A stretch of DNA of 64,000 nucleotides from an actinobacterium acMicro-4 (GTDB taxonomy: Bacteria > Actinomycetota > Actinomycetes > Actinomycetales > Microbacteriaceae): contig JNSD01000002.1 in assembly GCA_000754445.1 (NCBI GenBank), forward strand, positions 62,001-126,000. The letters run 5' to 3'. Positions 45,136-54,309 of this stretch are shown one piece after another. Made by a program: the position numbers and the translations under genes. Position 1 is the stretch's first letter. Every line of letters begins with the position of its first letter. The notes below the pieces were generated by a model. That model did no database searches. It was not told the origin of the DNA and was given only the letters and a program-made list of their open reading frames with translations.

Positions 45136-45141
45136 TACTAT
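45136..45141 (+). promoter_or_regulatory. -10 element for a leaderless DUF3099 mRNA
   Basis: TACTAT ends nine bases before the ATG at 45151, with no ribosome site. Divergent to fabG. Confidence 0.5.
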
Positions 45142-45150
45142 GAGCACACT

Positions 45151-45420
45151 ATGTCGGCTCCTCACACCGTGACCTCATTGCAGAACGCTCCCGAACGGGA
45201 GCGGCGCGTTCGGATGATCAAATACACCGTTGCGATGGGGATCAGGCTTGCGTGCATAGGGGCGTGTTTTCTCGTCTCTGGGTGGTGGCTCCTCATTCCC
45301 GCCCTCGGAGCCATAGTTCTGCCCTATTTCGCAGTGGTCGTGGCAAATTCAGCCACCAAAGACGGCCAGAAGGCCACGCCCTTGCGTCCCGGCACGGTGA
45401 GCGTCACCAGCCAGCAGTGA
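45151..45420 (+). CDS. DUF3099 family membrane protein
   Basis: 89-aa conserved actinobacterial protein of unknown function. A polar N-terminus with RERRVRMIKYTVAMGIRL is followed by two membrane helices (about 30-48 and 51-68) and a hydrophilic tail. Usually adjacent to SURF1 in related genomes, so perhaps linked to respiration. Its TGA overlaps the next ATG by one base. Confidence 0.82.
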   Translation: MSAPHTVTSLQNAPERERRVRMIKYTVAMGIRLACIGACFLVSGWWLLIPALGAIVLPYFAVVVANSATKDGQKATPLRPGTVSVTSQQ

Positions 45421-45638
45421 TGTTCTCAGAGTTCCTCGCAGGGTCGACCCGGTGTTCGCGCACCTCCTGTCAGGAATCTGCGGCGTGGGAGATTGTGTGG
45501 CGAAATCCCAAGATTCACGGACCTGAGCGGGAAAAAATCTGGCTGTCGTGTCCTGACCATAAAGTCTTTTTTGAGGGCTATCTGGGTCAGCGCGGGTTCC
45601 CTGTTAGGGCTGTAGCGCTCTCCGGAGAGGGCGCATGA
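45420..45638 (+). CDS. small conserved Cys/His protein, function unknown
   Basis: 72 aa with a C-x4-C pair (Cys12, Cys17) and a C-x2-H pair (Cys44, His47), a possible small zinc site, and AAWEIVWRNPKIHGPE between. It is translationally coupled on both sides (TGATG with DUF3099, ATGA with SURF1). It was identified by ATG position and by the four-base couplings; similar small proteins accompany SURF1 in related actinobacteria as I recall. No membrane segment. Confidence 0.72.
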   Translation: MFSEFLAGSTRCSRTSCQESAAWEIVWRNPKIHGPEREKIWLSCPDHKVFFEGYLGQRGFPVRAVALSGEGA

Positions 45639-46438
45639 TTCGGCTACTCTTCACCAGGCGCTGGGTGGGGTATCTGGCGCTGACTGTTGTCTTCGCGCTG
45701 GTCTCGAGTTTCTTCGGGCTGTGGCAATGGGATCGGCGAGGCCAGGCCGTTGCAGCCATCGACGTTCTCGAGTCACACTGGGACAAAGAACCAGCGGAGT
45801 TCATGAATGTCGTGGGGGCTGGCGGGTTCTCCCCGGCGCGGGAGCAGTGGACCCCGGTCGTGGTCAACGGAGAGTATCTGCCGGGTGATCAGATTCTTGT
45901 GAGAACCAGGCCGCGCGGCGGACAGGTGGGCTTCGAAGTGCTTGTCCCCCTGCGCACCGACAGTGGCCTCATAGTGGTGGTTAACCGCGGCTGGATACCC
46001 ACAGGCGAGGCCAGTGACTTCCCGGATGTCGTTCCGGGCGCACCCGGTGGCGAAGTTTCACTGGTGGCGCGAATCAAGCCCGGCGAGCCAACACTTCCCA
46101 GACGAGGAGCACCCGAGGGCCAGCTACCAAGCATTGACCTGGAGGCCATGAAGAGTGTCGTGGGTTACGACCTCGAGACGACGTACTTTCTCCTCCTGGA
46201 CAGCGAGACCCCAGAGTCAGCGGTGGCACCACTGCCGGTACTCCGCCCCGTACTGGATGAGGGCCCCCACCTCAGCTACACCCTGCAATGGTTCGTTTTT
46301 GCCCTGCTGGCCCTCATCGCGTTTTTTGCTTTGCTTCGCGGCGAGGCCAGGCGCGAAGCGGGAATTGAACCTCCGGAGAGAACGAAGAAAAGCGACGCTG
46401 ACGAGGAAGACGCACTGCTCGATCGAGCACGAATTTAG
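45635..46438 (+). CDS. SURF1 family cytochrome oxidase assembly protein
   Basis: Helps insert haem a into cytochrome c oxidase subunit I. Typical layout: membrane helix near the N-terminus (about 9-27), extracytoplasmic domain with FFGLWQWDRRG, YLPGDQILVRTRPRGGQVGFEVL and VNRGWIP, and a C-terminal helix (LSYTLQWFVFALLALIAFFALLR). 267 aa. Fits with ctaA, ctaB and cta genes in the same window. Confidence 0.94.
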   Translation: MIRLLFTRRWVGYLALTVVFALVSSFFGLWQWDRRGQAVAAIDVLESHWDKEPAEFMNVVGAGGFSPAREQWTPVVVNGEYLPGDQILVRTRPRGGQVGFEVLVPLRTDSGLIVVVNRGWIPTGEASDFPDVVPGAPGGEVSLVARIKPGEPTLPRRGAPEGQLPSIDLEAMKSVVGYDLETTYFLLLDSETPESAVAPLPVLRPVLDEGPHLSYTLQWFVFALLALIAFFALLRGEARREAGIEPPERTKKSDADEEDALLDRARI

Positions 46439-48033
46439 GCCAGCGAAATCAAATCTTGATACTCGGCGTTCCAGTGGTCTTCGACACCATCTGGCATGAT
46501 CAGCACCCGCTCTGGATTAAGCGCAACAACCGCGCCATCATCGTGACTCACCAGGACCACCGCGCCCTTGTAGTGCGCTAGCGCGTCAAGGATTTCCTCC
46601 CGAGAGGCGGGATCAAGGTTGTTGGTGGGCTCGTCCAATAGAAGGACGTTTGCCTGGGACACGACAAGTGTTGCCAATGAGAGCCTGGTTTTTTCGCCAC
46701 CCGAGAGAACGCCGGCCGGTTTCAGAACGTCGTCGCCGGTGAAAAGGAACGATCCCAGTACTTTGCGAGCTTCTGTCTCCCCCAGGCTCGGAGATGCTGC
46801 CAGCATGTTCTCGAGGACGGTGCGCTTAATGTCGAGCGTCTCGTGCTCTTGTGCGTAGTAGCCAACTCGAAGGCCGTGGCCCGCCTCAACTTCGCCGGTG
46901 TCGGGGGCATCCACGCCAGCAAGAATTCTGAGAAGAGTCGTCTTGCCGGCACCGTTTAGTCCCAAGATGACGACCTTGGAACCACGGTCGATGGCCAAGT
47001 CAACGGCGGTGAAAATTTCAAGGGACCCGTAACTCTTGGAGAGGTTGTGGGCAAACAGCGGCGTCTTGCCACATGCCGCAGGCTCGGGGAATCGCAATTT
47101 CGCTACCCGATCGACAGCCCGCACGTCATCCAGGCCGGCCAGCATCTTCTCGGCGCGGGCAACCATCTGGTGCGCCGCGGCGGCCTTGCTCGCTTTGGCC
47201 CCAAATCGAGCAGCCTGTTGGTGGAGCGAGCTCGCTTTCTTCTCCGTAATGGAGCGTTCTTTGCGGCGACGTTCCTCGTCCGCCTCGCGCTGGCGCAGAT
47301 AAAGCTTCCAGGACATGTTGTAGATGTCGATGGTGGATCGGTTCGCGTCAAGGTAGAACACGCGGTTTACTGTCTCCTCCACCAGGGCGACGTCGTGGGA
47401 GATTACGATTACTCCCCCTTGGTACTGCGACAGGAACGCCCTCAGCCAGACCACCGAATCGCCATCGAGGTGGTTGGTCGGCTCGTCAAGAACCATAAGA
47501 GGTGCATTCTGAAAGAGAATACGTGCCAGTTCAATCCTGCGGCGTTGACCACCGGAGAGCGTCGCCAAAGTTTGATCGAGCAGGGAGTTCGGAAGGTTCA
47601 AATGGGAGGCGATCGTGGCGGCCTCAGCTTCAGCGTGGTAACCGCCCGCCGCCAAGAATTGGTCATTGAGGCGCCCATATTTCTTCATTGCCGCCTGCGC
47701 GATAGCGTCATCAGAGGAAGCCATGTCGAGGCTGGCCTTCTTCATCGCCGCCATCACTGTGCCAAGTCCGCGCGCATCGAGAATGCGAGTTCGCGCAGTT
47801 GCTTCAGGGTCGCCGGCGCGCGGGTCCTGGGGTAAGTAGCCGACCTCTCCGTTGACGTGAACAAATCCCGCTGTCGGGGCTATTTCACCGGAAATGACTC
47901 GGGTTAGAGTGGTCTTTCCCGCGCCATTACGACCGACGAGCCCGACCTTGTCGCCTTTATCGACACGGAAAGATAGCCCGTCAAGGAGCACACGGGCGCC
48001 GAGCCGAATCTGAAGGTTCTCTACCTGGAGCAT
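46435..48033 (-). CDS. ABC-F family ATP-binding protein (EttA-like)
   Basis: Cytosolic translation factor of the ABC-F class that acts on the ribosome. Two ABC domains, Walker A GRNGAGKTT and GLNGAGKTT, signatures LSGGQRRRIELARI and LSGGEKTRLSLA, Walker B MVLDEPTNHLD and LLLDEPTNNLD; the charged linker (about 240-300) has RQREADEERRRKERS. 532 aa. The DUF59 gene is 43 bases upstream. The subgroup resembles ribosomal factors rather than antibiotic-resistance Msr/Vga types. Confidence 0.92.
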   Translation of the reverse strand: MLQVENLQIRLGARVLLDGLSFRVDKGDKVGLVGRNGAGKTTLTRVISGEIAPTAGFVHVNGEVGYLPQDPRAGDPEATARTRILDARGLGTVMAAMKKASLDMASSDDAIAQAAMKKYGRLNDQFLAAGGYHAEAEAATIASHLNLPNSLLDQTLATLSGGQRRRIELARILFQNAPLMVLDEPTNHLDGDSVVWLRAFLSQYQGGVIVISHDVALVEETVNRVFYLDANRSTIDIYNMSWKLYLRQREADEERRRKERSITEKKASSLHQQAARFGAKASKAAAAHQMVARAEKMLAGLDDVRAVDRVAKLRFPEPAACGKTPLFAHNLSKSYGSLEIFTAVDLAIDRGSKVVILGLNGAGKTTLLRILAGVDAPDTGEVEAGHGLRVGYYAQEHETLDIKRTVLENMLAASPSLGETEARKVLGSFLFTGDDVLKPAGVLSGGEKTRLSLATLVVSQANVLLLDEPTNNLDPASREEILDALAHYKGAVVLVSHDDGAVVALNPERVLIMPDGVEDHWNAEYQDLISLA

Positions 48034-48076
48034 GCTGCCTCACACTGATGGGTTGATTCGAGACAACACGAGAGAG

Positions 48077-48409
48077 TTAAATCGAGAATCCGAGCGCTCT
48101 CATCATGTCACGACCGTCGGCCGTAATCTTTTCCTGGCCCCACGGTGGCATCCAGACCCAGTTGATCCGAAAACGCTCAACGATCCCATCCAGGGCCTTG
48201 CCCATCTCCTCTTCAATGACGTCGGTGAGGGGGCACCCTGCAGAGGTCAGCGTCATGCTGATAATCAGGGCGTCTTCGTCGCCGTCCCAGGACAGGTCAT
48301 AAATGAGTCCCAGGTCAACGATGTTGACCCCGAGCTCGGGGTCTATGACGTTTTTGAGCCCTTCCTCGACGCTGTCAAAGCGTTCAGGGGACAGTGCGAT
48401 GGTAGACAT
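48077..48409 (-). CDS. SufT/MIP18-type Fe-S assembly factor (DUF59)
   Basis: 110-aa MIP18 family protein implicated in iron-sulfur cluster maturation. VIDPELGVNIVDLGLIYDL and the conserved Cys in LTSAGCPLTD are present, together with WMPPWGQEKITADGR. Seventeen bases after sufC, so it belongs to the suf operon. Confidence 0.93.
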   Translation of the reverse strand: MSTIALSPERFDSVEEGLKNVIDPELGVNIVDLGLIYDLSWDGDEDALIISMTLTSAGCPLTDVIEEEMGKALDGIVERFRINWVWMPPWGQEKITADGRDMMRALGFSI

Positions 48410-48426
48410 ATTCTCCAGTCCCTTTC

Positions 48427-49188
48427 CTAGGCCACCGAGGGCGCCAGGTAGCGGTCGTAGCCCTCATTCTCCAGGGTGTCTGCCAGTTCGGGTCCACCGC
48501 TATCCACCAATTTTCCGGCAACAATCACGTGAACGTGGTCCGGAGTGATGTAGCGAAGAATGCGCGTGTAGTGCGTGATGAGAAGCACTCCCAAGGTTGT
48601 TGCTGCTTTTGCTGCGTTCACACCTTCGGAGACGATTTTCAACGCGTCGACATCAAGTCCACTATCAGTTTCGTCCAGCACCGCGAACTTGGGCTTGAGT
48701 AGCTGAAGCTGCATGATCTCGTGGCGCTTCTTTTCGCCACCCGAGAAGCCCTCGTTCACATTGCGCTCGGCAAAACCTGGCTCCATCCGCAGGGACTCCA
48801 TGGCTCCACGGAGCTCCCCAACCCATTCTCGAAGGGCGGGGGCCTTGCCGGCCAGCGCGGTCTTAGCAGTTCTCAAAAAGTTGCTGACGCTAACGCCCGG
48901 AACCTCGACGGGGTACTGCATTGCCAAGAAAAGGCCAGCTTTCGCTCTCTCATCAACACTCATGGCCAGCACATCAGCACCATCAAGCGAGATGGACCCG
49001 TCAGTGACCGTGTAGCGCGGGTGGCCGGCAATCGTGTATGCGAGCGTGGATTTACCAGACCCGTTGGGGCCCATGATGGCGTGGGTCTCTCCGGCGTGGA
49101 GAGTGAGGTCTATGCCCTTCAGAATTTCGACAGGGCCCTGGTCGGTTTCGATTGATACGTGCAGGTTCTTAATCTCTAAGGTGCTCAT
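48427..49188 (-). CDS. sufC: Fe-S assembly ATPase SufC
   Basis: ABC-type ATPase of the SufBCD scaffold. Walker A GPNGSGKST, signature FSGGEKKRHEIMQL, Walker B AVLDETDSGLD. 253 aa, ATG. Located 20 bases after the Rieske gene. The operon order sufB-sufD-Rieske-sufC-sufT resembles other Microbacteriaceae as I recall them. Confidence 0.96.
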   Translation of the reverse strand: MSTLEIKNLHVSIETDQGPVEILKGIDLTLHAGETHAIMGPNGSGKSTLAYTIAGHPRYTVTDGSISLDGADVLAMSVDERAKAGLFLAMQYPVEVPGVSVSNFLRTAKTALAGKAPALREWVGELRGAMESLRMEPGFAERNVNEGFSGGEKKRHEIMQLQLLKPKFAVLDETDSGLDVDALKIVSEGVNAAKAATTLGVLLITHYTRILRYITPDHVHVIVAGKLVDSGGPELADTLENEGYDRYLAPSVA

Positions 49189-49208
49189 GTTCGTGCCTTC
49201 TTGGCTAT

Positions 49209-49535
49209 CTAGGAAATAACGAGGGGTGTGGGGTCAATGTACACATCACCATCGGTGATGGTGACGCTGTAGACGGGCACAGGCTCAAATGCGGGAAAGT
49301 TCTTGGGCTTGCCTGTGGTCAACTCAAACTTTGACCCGTGCGCCCAACACTCGAGCGTGTCATCCTCCACAAAGCCTTCCGACAGGGCAATCTCCCCGTG
49401 ACTACACGTGTCACCAATCGCGTGCACCGTGCCAGCAGAGTCCTTCACCACGGCAATGGGCACACCTTCGATGGTGACTTTGAGTGGCTGGTTCACGGCG
49501 ATGTCGGCAGCAGGGCAGATCTTCACGGCAGTCAT
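49209..49535 (-). CDS. Rieske-type ferredoxin, NirD-like, in suf operon
   Basis: 108-aa soluble 2Fe-2S protein: CSHGEIALSEGF and CWAHGSKFELTTG give the C-x-H ... C-x2-H ligand set. Non-haem iron oxygenase ferredoxin type. It sits between sufD and sufC, overlapping sufD by four bases, and may give electrons for cluster assembly or be an oxygen sensor. No partner oxygenase is nearby. Confidence 0.9.
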   Translation of the reverse strand: MTAVKICPAADIAVNQPLKVTIEGVPIAVVKDSAGTVHAIGDTCSHGEIALSEGFVEDDTLECWAHGSKFELTTGKPKNFPAFEPVPVYSVTITDGDVYIDPTPLVIS

Positions 49536-50710
49536 GATGCTTCCTCCGTCGCAGAGAGTTTGGTTCGGATGCGCTCGGTAAGCAGCTCGACCAACTCGGT
49601 GTCATTGATTCGAGAAATGATATCCACCAGAAAGCCCATCACGACCAATCGCCTGGCATCAAGTTCCTTGATTCCGCGTGACTGAAGATAAAACAGTTGC
49701 TCGTCGTTGAAACGGCCAGTGGCACTCGCGTGACCGGCCCCTTCGATATCCCCGGTCTTGATTTCAAGGTTGGGAATAGAGTCGGCCCGCGTGCCCTCAC
49801 TCAGGACAAGGTTGCGATTCTGCTCGTAAGAATCTGTACCTACTGCAGCTGGGCCGATCAGTACATCGCCAATCCACACCGTCCTGGCACCCGCGCCGTG
49901 AAGTGCACCTTTGTAGGACACTCGGGACAGAGTCTTTGGGCCCTGGTGGTGAACATAGACCCGGTGCTCCAGGTGCTGGGTCGCATCGGCAAAGTAGGCT
50001 CCAAATAGATGTCCCTCTCCGCCCTCTCCCGCGAGCTGAACAGAGGGATTGACAACTACAACGTCTCCCCCGAGAGATACCGAGATATGAGTCAGCACCG
50101 CGCCCTTGCCAACATGGGCGAGGTGGTGCGCGTACTGAATTGCGCCTGCGTTCCAGTCCTGCACGAATACGACGTGCAGGCGGGAATCGTTCGCGAGATC
50201 GAACTCAACGTTCTCGGCAAGGAGGGCATCTCCGCTCGAGCGAACCACCAGGGTTGCGTGTGTGTTGGCCGCTACTCGAATCAGAGAGTGGGCCGCACGG
50301 GGCGCCACTCCCATCTCTTGGCGGCTCAGCACCACGGTCTGCGAGAGCGCCTCCGTCAAGTCAATGACCAACACCTCTTCAGTCGACTCCCACGCGTTGG
50401 CGGCTGCGCGATCTTCGGGAAGGCCCGCCACTCCTCGAGCTACTTGCTGGGATGGGACAAAGCGGTAGCGGAAGCCATCGACGTTACTGGCATCGATGGC
50501 GTAGCTCGAGCCATCAAGGCTCCCGTCGATGAGAGGCTGCAACTTTGCCACCGGGGTGAGCTTCCACTCTGGTTCGCGACCAGTAACAACTGGAAAGTCG
50601 GCAACAGAAACTGACTGGAAACGCTCCGAACGAGTCTGTACTGGCACCTCCGGCAGTGCAACCTGGGGTGGCGCCTCGGAGACCGAGGCGCCCGTCTGTG
50701 GGGAACTCAT
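49532..50710 (-). CDS. sufD: Fe-S cluster assembly protein SufD
   Basis: Beta-helix partner of SufB and SufC. 392 aa with the N-terminal helix bundle, then the SufBD core: [29 protein letters not shown] is its conserved C-terminal signature, in which a His replaced in SufD versus SufB is seen as HASATGRF. Directly after sufB with zero spacing (ATG at 50710, sufB stop at 50711). Confidence 0.95.
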   Translation of the reverse strand: MSSPQTGASVSEAPPQVALPEVPVQTRSERFQSVSVADFPVVTGREPEWKLTPVAKLQPLIDGSLDGSSYAIDASNVDGFRYRFVPSQQVARGVAGLPEDRAAANAWESTEEVLVIDLTEALSQTVVLSRQEMGVAPRAAHSLIRVAANTHATLVVRSSGDALLAENVEFDLANDSRLHVVFVQDWNAGAIQYAHHLAHVGKGAVLTHISVSLGGDVVVVNPSVQLAGEGGEGHLFGAYFADATQHLEHRVYVHHQGPKTLSRVSYKGALHGAGARTVWIGDVLIGPAAVGTDSYEQNRNLVLSEGTRADSIPNLEIKTGDIEGAGHASATGRFNDEQLFYLQSRGIKELDARRLVVMGFLVDIISRINDTELVELLTERIRTKLSATEEAS

Positions 50711-52129
50711 TTAGCCGACGGAGCCTTCCATGTTCATTTCAATAAGTTTGTTGAGCTCGAGTGCGTATTCCATGGGCAGCTCACGCGCAATCGGCTCTAT
50801 GAATCCGCGGACAATCATGGCCATCGCCTCCTCTTCGGCGAGTCCGCGACTCTGGAGGTAGAAGAGTTGCTCTTCGCTCACTCTGGACACCGTCGCTTCG
50901 TGGCCGAGTTGGACATCGTCAACCCGAATGTCAATGGCCGGGTAGGTGTCGCTCCGCGAGATCGTATCGATCAACAGTGCATCACACCTCACGGTGTTTG
51001 CTGAGTGGTGAGCGTTCTCGTCAACTCGGACCTCACCGCGATATCCGGCACGACCGCCGCCGCGCGCAATCGACTTCGAGACGATCGACGAGGTCGTGTA
51101 CGGAGCCATGTGAATCATTTTTGCCCCAGCGTCCTGGTGCTGACCGGGACCAGCAAAAGCAACAGAGAGGGTCTCTCCCTTGGCGTGCTCGCCCACCAAG
51201 AAAACAGAGGGGTACTTCATGGTGACTTTGGACCCTAGATTGCCATCGATCCACTCCATGGTGGCGCCTTCATGGGCGATAGCCCGCTTGGTCACCAAGT
51301 TGTATACGTTCGTGGACCAGTTCTGAATGGTCGTGTAGCGAACACGGGCATTTTTCTTGACGATGATTTCGACGACCGCCGAGTGCAGCGAGTCGGTTGA
51401 ATAGATGGGGGCGGTGCAGCCTTCGATGTAGTGCACGTAGCTGCCCTCGTCGGCGATGATGAGTGTGCGCTCGAACTGCCCCATGTTTTCTGTGTTGATT
51501 CGGAAATAAGCCTGCAGCGGGATGTCGACCCGAACGCCGGGGGGAACATAGACAAACGATCCACCGGACCACACGGCAGTATTCAAGGCCGCGAACTTGT
51601 TGTCGCCGGCCGGAATCACGGTGCCAAAGTATTCTGTGAAGAACTCGGGGTGCTCACGAAGCGCGGTGTCGGTGTCGAGGAACAACACCCCCTGTGCTTC
51701 GAGATCCTCGCGAATTTGGTGATAGACAACCTCGGATTCGTACTGCGCCGCAACACCAGACACCAAGCGAGAACGTTCCGCCTCGGGAATACCCAGACGT
51801 TCATAGGTCTCACGAATTTCGTCGGGAAGGTCCTCCCAGGTTTGCGCTTGACGCTCGGTCGAGCGAACAAAATACTTAATGGTGTCGAAGTGAATCCCGG
51901 AAAGATCCGCGCCGAAGTTCGGCATGGGCTTCTTCTCGAAAAGAGCCAGACCTTTGAGACGGGTCTTGAGCATCCACTCGGGTTCATTCTTCAATGCCGA
52001 GATGTTGCGCACCACGTCCTCGGAAATTCCGCGAGTGGCGCTCTGTCCGGCAGCATCGGCGTCGTGCCAGCCAAACTCATAGTTTCCAAGACCTTCGAGC
52101 TCTGGTCGATCGAGAAGTACGTCAGACAT
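50711..52129 (-). CDS. sufB: Fe-S cluster assembly scaffold SufB
   Basis: Main scaffold of the Suf system. Characteristic stretches: [55 protein letters not shown], and the C-terminal [21 protein letters not shown]. Cys in EGCTAP is the known cluster-related residue. ATG 52129 with GGAG upstream is preferred over ATG 52153, which has none. 472 aa. No SufR-type regulator precedes it; divergent from ctaA. Confidence 0.96.
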   Translation of the reverse strand: MSDVLLDRPELEGLGNYEFGWHDADAAGQSATRGISEDVVRNISALKNEPEWMLKTRLKGLALFEKKPMPNFGADLSGIHFDTIKYFVRSTERQAQTWEDLPDEIRETYERLGIPEAERSRLVSGVAAQYESEVVYHQIREDLEAQGVLFLDTDTALREHPEFFTEYFGTVIPAGDNKFAALNTAVWSGGSFVYVPPGVRVDIPLQAYFRINTENMGQFERTLIIADEGSYVHYIEGCTAPIYSTDSLHSAVVEIIVKKNARVRYTTIQNWSTNVYNLVTKRAIAHEGATMEWIDGNLGSKVTMKYPSVFLVGEHAKGETLSVAFAGPGQHQDAGAKMIHMAPYTTSSIVSKSIARGGGRAGYRGEVRVDENAHHSANTVRCDALLIDTISRSDTYPAIDIRVDDVQLGHEATVSRVSEEQLFYLQSRGLAEEEAMAMIVRGFIEPIARELPMEYALELNKLIEMNMEGSVG

Positions 52130-52270
52130 AACTCTCCATTTCACCGTTCCCATTCATTGTGCTAGTCGCCGGCCATCCAGCAGGCACCAGGTTTTCTCTC
52201 TTACACTCACTCCTAGCGAGCGCCGAAGGGACCACAACCCCGATGGGCAGCAACGCAGCCACCCGATTCC

Positions 52271-52296
52271 CTCAGTGTATCGGGCTACACCCTGAG
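52271..52296. repeat. imperfect inverted repeat upstream of ctaA
   Basis: CTCAGTGTA and TACACCCTGAG pair with a two-base bulge around TCGGGC, ending 17 bases before the ctaA GTG. It could be an RNA hairpin of the leader or an operator. The rest of the 184-base sufB-ctaA spacer shows no other clear element. Confidence 0.35.
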
Positions 52297-52313
52297 AGTG
52301 AAGGTCATAATCC

Positions 52314-53249
52314 GTGAAATCGCTGTGGAACTGGCTTCCTGACACCATCGATCGACGGGTTCGCCTCGCTGCGTGGGCAAGCCTGGTCTCTCAGATTCTG
52401 ATCATCGGCACTGGCGGTGCTGTCCGGCTGACTGGCTCGGGGCTCGGATGTCCCACCTGGCCGCGCTGCACGGAGGACTCCTTTGTGACGACGCCGGAGA
52501 TGGGCGTCCACGGAATCATTGAGTTTGGTAACCGATTGCTCACGTTTGTCCTCATTCTCATTGCGATTGCCATGTTTGTTGCCGTGCTTCGGCTCCGGAA
52601 GGAACGGCCCGAGCTCTTCACCCTGTCACTGGTGATTGGACTGGGCATCCCTGGCCAGGCAGTCATCGGTGGAATCACGGTGCTCACCGACCTAAACCCC
52701 TACGTGGTTGGGTTGCACTACCTTCTCTCGACTGTGTTGGTGGGGCTAGCGGCCATACTCCTCTACCGGGTTCGTGTTGGTGCGCGAACCAGCCAGTGGA
52801 GCGTGCCCGCCCCGGTCAGGCTTCTCTCCGGGACACTGCTTGGCGTTCTGACGGTCTCAGTCGTCATGGGCATTCTGACAACCGGATCGGGTCCTCACGC
52901 GGGTGATGGAGGAGCCGCACGAAACGGGCTCGATTCCTGGTTATTCCAGCATTTTCACGCGTGGCCCTCCTATGTGTTCTTGGGTCTCGTGGCTGTGCTG
53001 AGCGTACTTGCCTGGTTTTCCGGCGTGGGCTCCCCGCGATTTAGACGCACCACCACGGCTTTGCTCCTGGTGACCATCGGGCAGATTGGTATTGGCCTTT
53101 ACCAGGCGCGCAACGGCCTACCGGAATTGTTTGTTGGCATCCACATGGTGATGGCGGCCGTTCTGGTGGCGGTTGCGGTCAGCCTGCTCGTGGCGCAGAG
53201 GGTTGAACCGGCTAGAGCGCAACTAGTGGGTCAACGCCAACAGCAATGA
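52314..53249 (+). CDS. ctaA: haem A synthase (CtaA/COX15)
   Basis: Converts haem O to haem A for cytochrome oxidase. 311 aa, eight helices; N-terminal [21 protein letters not shown] with the conserved Cys pair, [25 protein letters not shown], and the second-half [16 protein letters not shown] and [23 protein letters not shown] 52314. The 3' end overlaps the convergent ctaB by 38 bases. Confidence 0.94.
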   Translation: MKSLWNWLPDTIDRRVRLAAWASLVSQILIIGTGGAVRLTGSGLGCPTWPRCTEDSFVTTPEMGVHGIIEFGNRLLTFVLILIAIAMFVAVLRLRKERPELFTLSLVIGLGIPGQAVIGGITVLTDLNPYVVGLHYLLSTVLVGLAAILLYRVRVGARTSQWSVPAPVRLLSGTLLGVLTVSVVMGILTTGSGPHAGDGGAARNGLDSWLFQHFHAWPSYVFLGLVAVLSVLAWFSGVGSPRFRRTTTALLLVTIGQIGIGLYQARNGLPELFVGIHMVMAAVLVAVAVSLLVAQRVEPARAQLVGQRQQQ

Positions 53250-54150
53250 AGAGCAATGTCAGATAGGTAATGCTCGAGTGAAACACTCGCATCGGCTTCA
53301 CCTCTAAGCCAGCTAGAGCGCGCTGGTAGAGGCGGTGGGACTCCAGGATGAACCACGCCCCTGAACCCAGTGCCACCACTGTGTAGACCCAGCCCATGGG
53401 AGCAACGGGAATCAACAACAACGAGGCCGTCACGGTAGCCCAGGCGTAGAGGATGACTTGAAGGCCCACGACCGGGGCGTCACGAACGACGCCGAGCATG
53501 GGCACTGAGACACTCGCGTAGTCGTCCTTATAGCGCATGGAGAGTGGCCAATAGTGGGGCGGCGTCCAGAGAAAGACAACAAGGAAGAGAATCAGGGGTT
53601 CCCAACTCAGGGACCCTGTGACCGCCGCCCAGCCGATGAGAACGGGGAAGCATCCGGCTATACCGCCCCAAATGATGTTCTGCTCGCTGCGTCGCTTCAG
53701 CCACAGCGTGTACACGAAAACGTAGAAAAGAATCGCGACAACGGACAGCAGAGCTGCTAACGGAGTCGTGAACAGCCACAGCCAGGCAGTTGAGAGGACC
53801 CCGAGCGTCGAGGCAAACACCAGAGCCTGGACCCCAGTGAGTACACCGGTGACCAGCGGACGTGACTGCGTGCGACCCATGACCGCGTCAATATCGCGGT
53901 CGATATACATGTTAAAGGCGTTTGCGCTGCCAGCGGATAGCGAGCCACCAATCAGGGTTGCGACGACCAGCCAGAGGTCCGGTATGCCGCGCTGGGCGAG
54001 AACCATCACTGGTGCGGTGGTCACCAACAACAGCTCAATAACCCGTGGCTTCGTCAGTGCGATGTATGCACGAAGCAAGGCCCAAGCGCGCGGGAGAGCT
54101 GACAGCGCGGGCATTGTGGCTCGCGGGGTGAGAGTTTTGTTGGCAGACAC
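53212..54150 (-). CDS. ctaB: protohaem IX farnesyltransferase (haem O synthase)
   Basis: UbiA-family prenyltransferase, haem B to haem [35 protein letters not shown] (first Asp-rich motif) and [20 protein letters not shown] (second) are intact. 312 aa, nine helices. GTG start nine bases after a TAGTAT -10, so perhaps leaderless. Divergent from tkt. Works together with ctaA. Confidence 0.95.
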   Translation of the reverse strand: MSANKTLTPRATMPALSALPRAWALLRAYIALTKPRVIELLLVTTAPVMVLAQRGIPDLWLVVATLIGGSLSAGSANAFNMYIDRDIDAVMGRTQSRPLVTGVLTGVQALVFASTLGVLSTAWLWLFTTPLAALLSVVAILFYVFVYTLWLKRRSEQNIIWGGIAGCFPVLIGWAAVTGSLSWEPLILFLVVFLWTPPHYWPLSMRYKDDYASVSVPMLGVVRDAPVVGLQVILYAWATVTASLLLIPVAPMGWVYTVVALGSGAWFILESHRLYQRALAGLEVKPMRVFHSSITYLTLLFIAVGVDPLVAL

Positions 54151-54159
54151 AGCGCCCTC

Positions 54160-54165
54160 ATACTA
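54160..54165 (-). promoter_or_regulatory. -10 element for a leaderless ctaB mRNA
   Basis: On the minus strand TAGTAT ends nine bases before the GTG at 54150 with no good ribosome site. Confidence 0.45.
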
Positions 54166-54226
54166 GTTCCCCCGATATTGAAAACCCTGAGCGTGGTCCT
54201 AGCGCCGGAGCCCCTCCGCCCCCGGA

Positions 54227-54232
54227 TATACT
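54227..54232 (+). promoter_or_regulatory. putative -10 element of tkt-tal-pgi
   Basis: TATACT, close to the consensus TATAAT, about 77 bases before the tkt ATG. The leader would contain AAAAGGA at 54291-54297. Confidence 0.5.
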
Positions 54233-54309
54233 GGGCGAGCTGGCACGGGTCGCTTCCTCGTTTGGCGCCCATGAGGGAATGTTTCCGCTCACAAAAGGAC
54301 TATGTGGCT

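Noticed and set aside
54178-54309. An N-terminal extension of transketolase from the ATG-like start at 54178
   Set aside because: It would cover the TATACT promoter and the ribosome site, and its residues do not look like transketolase; the conserved protein begins at about 54310.
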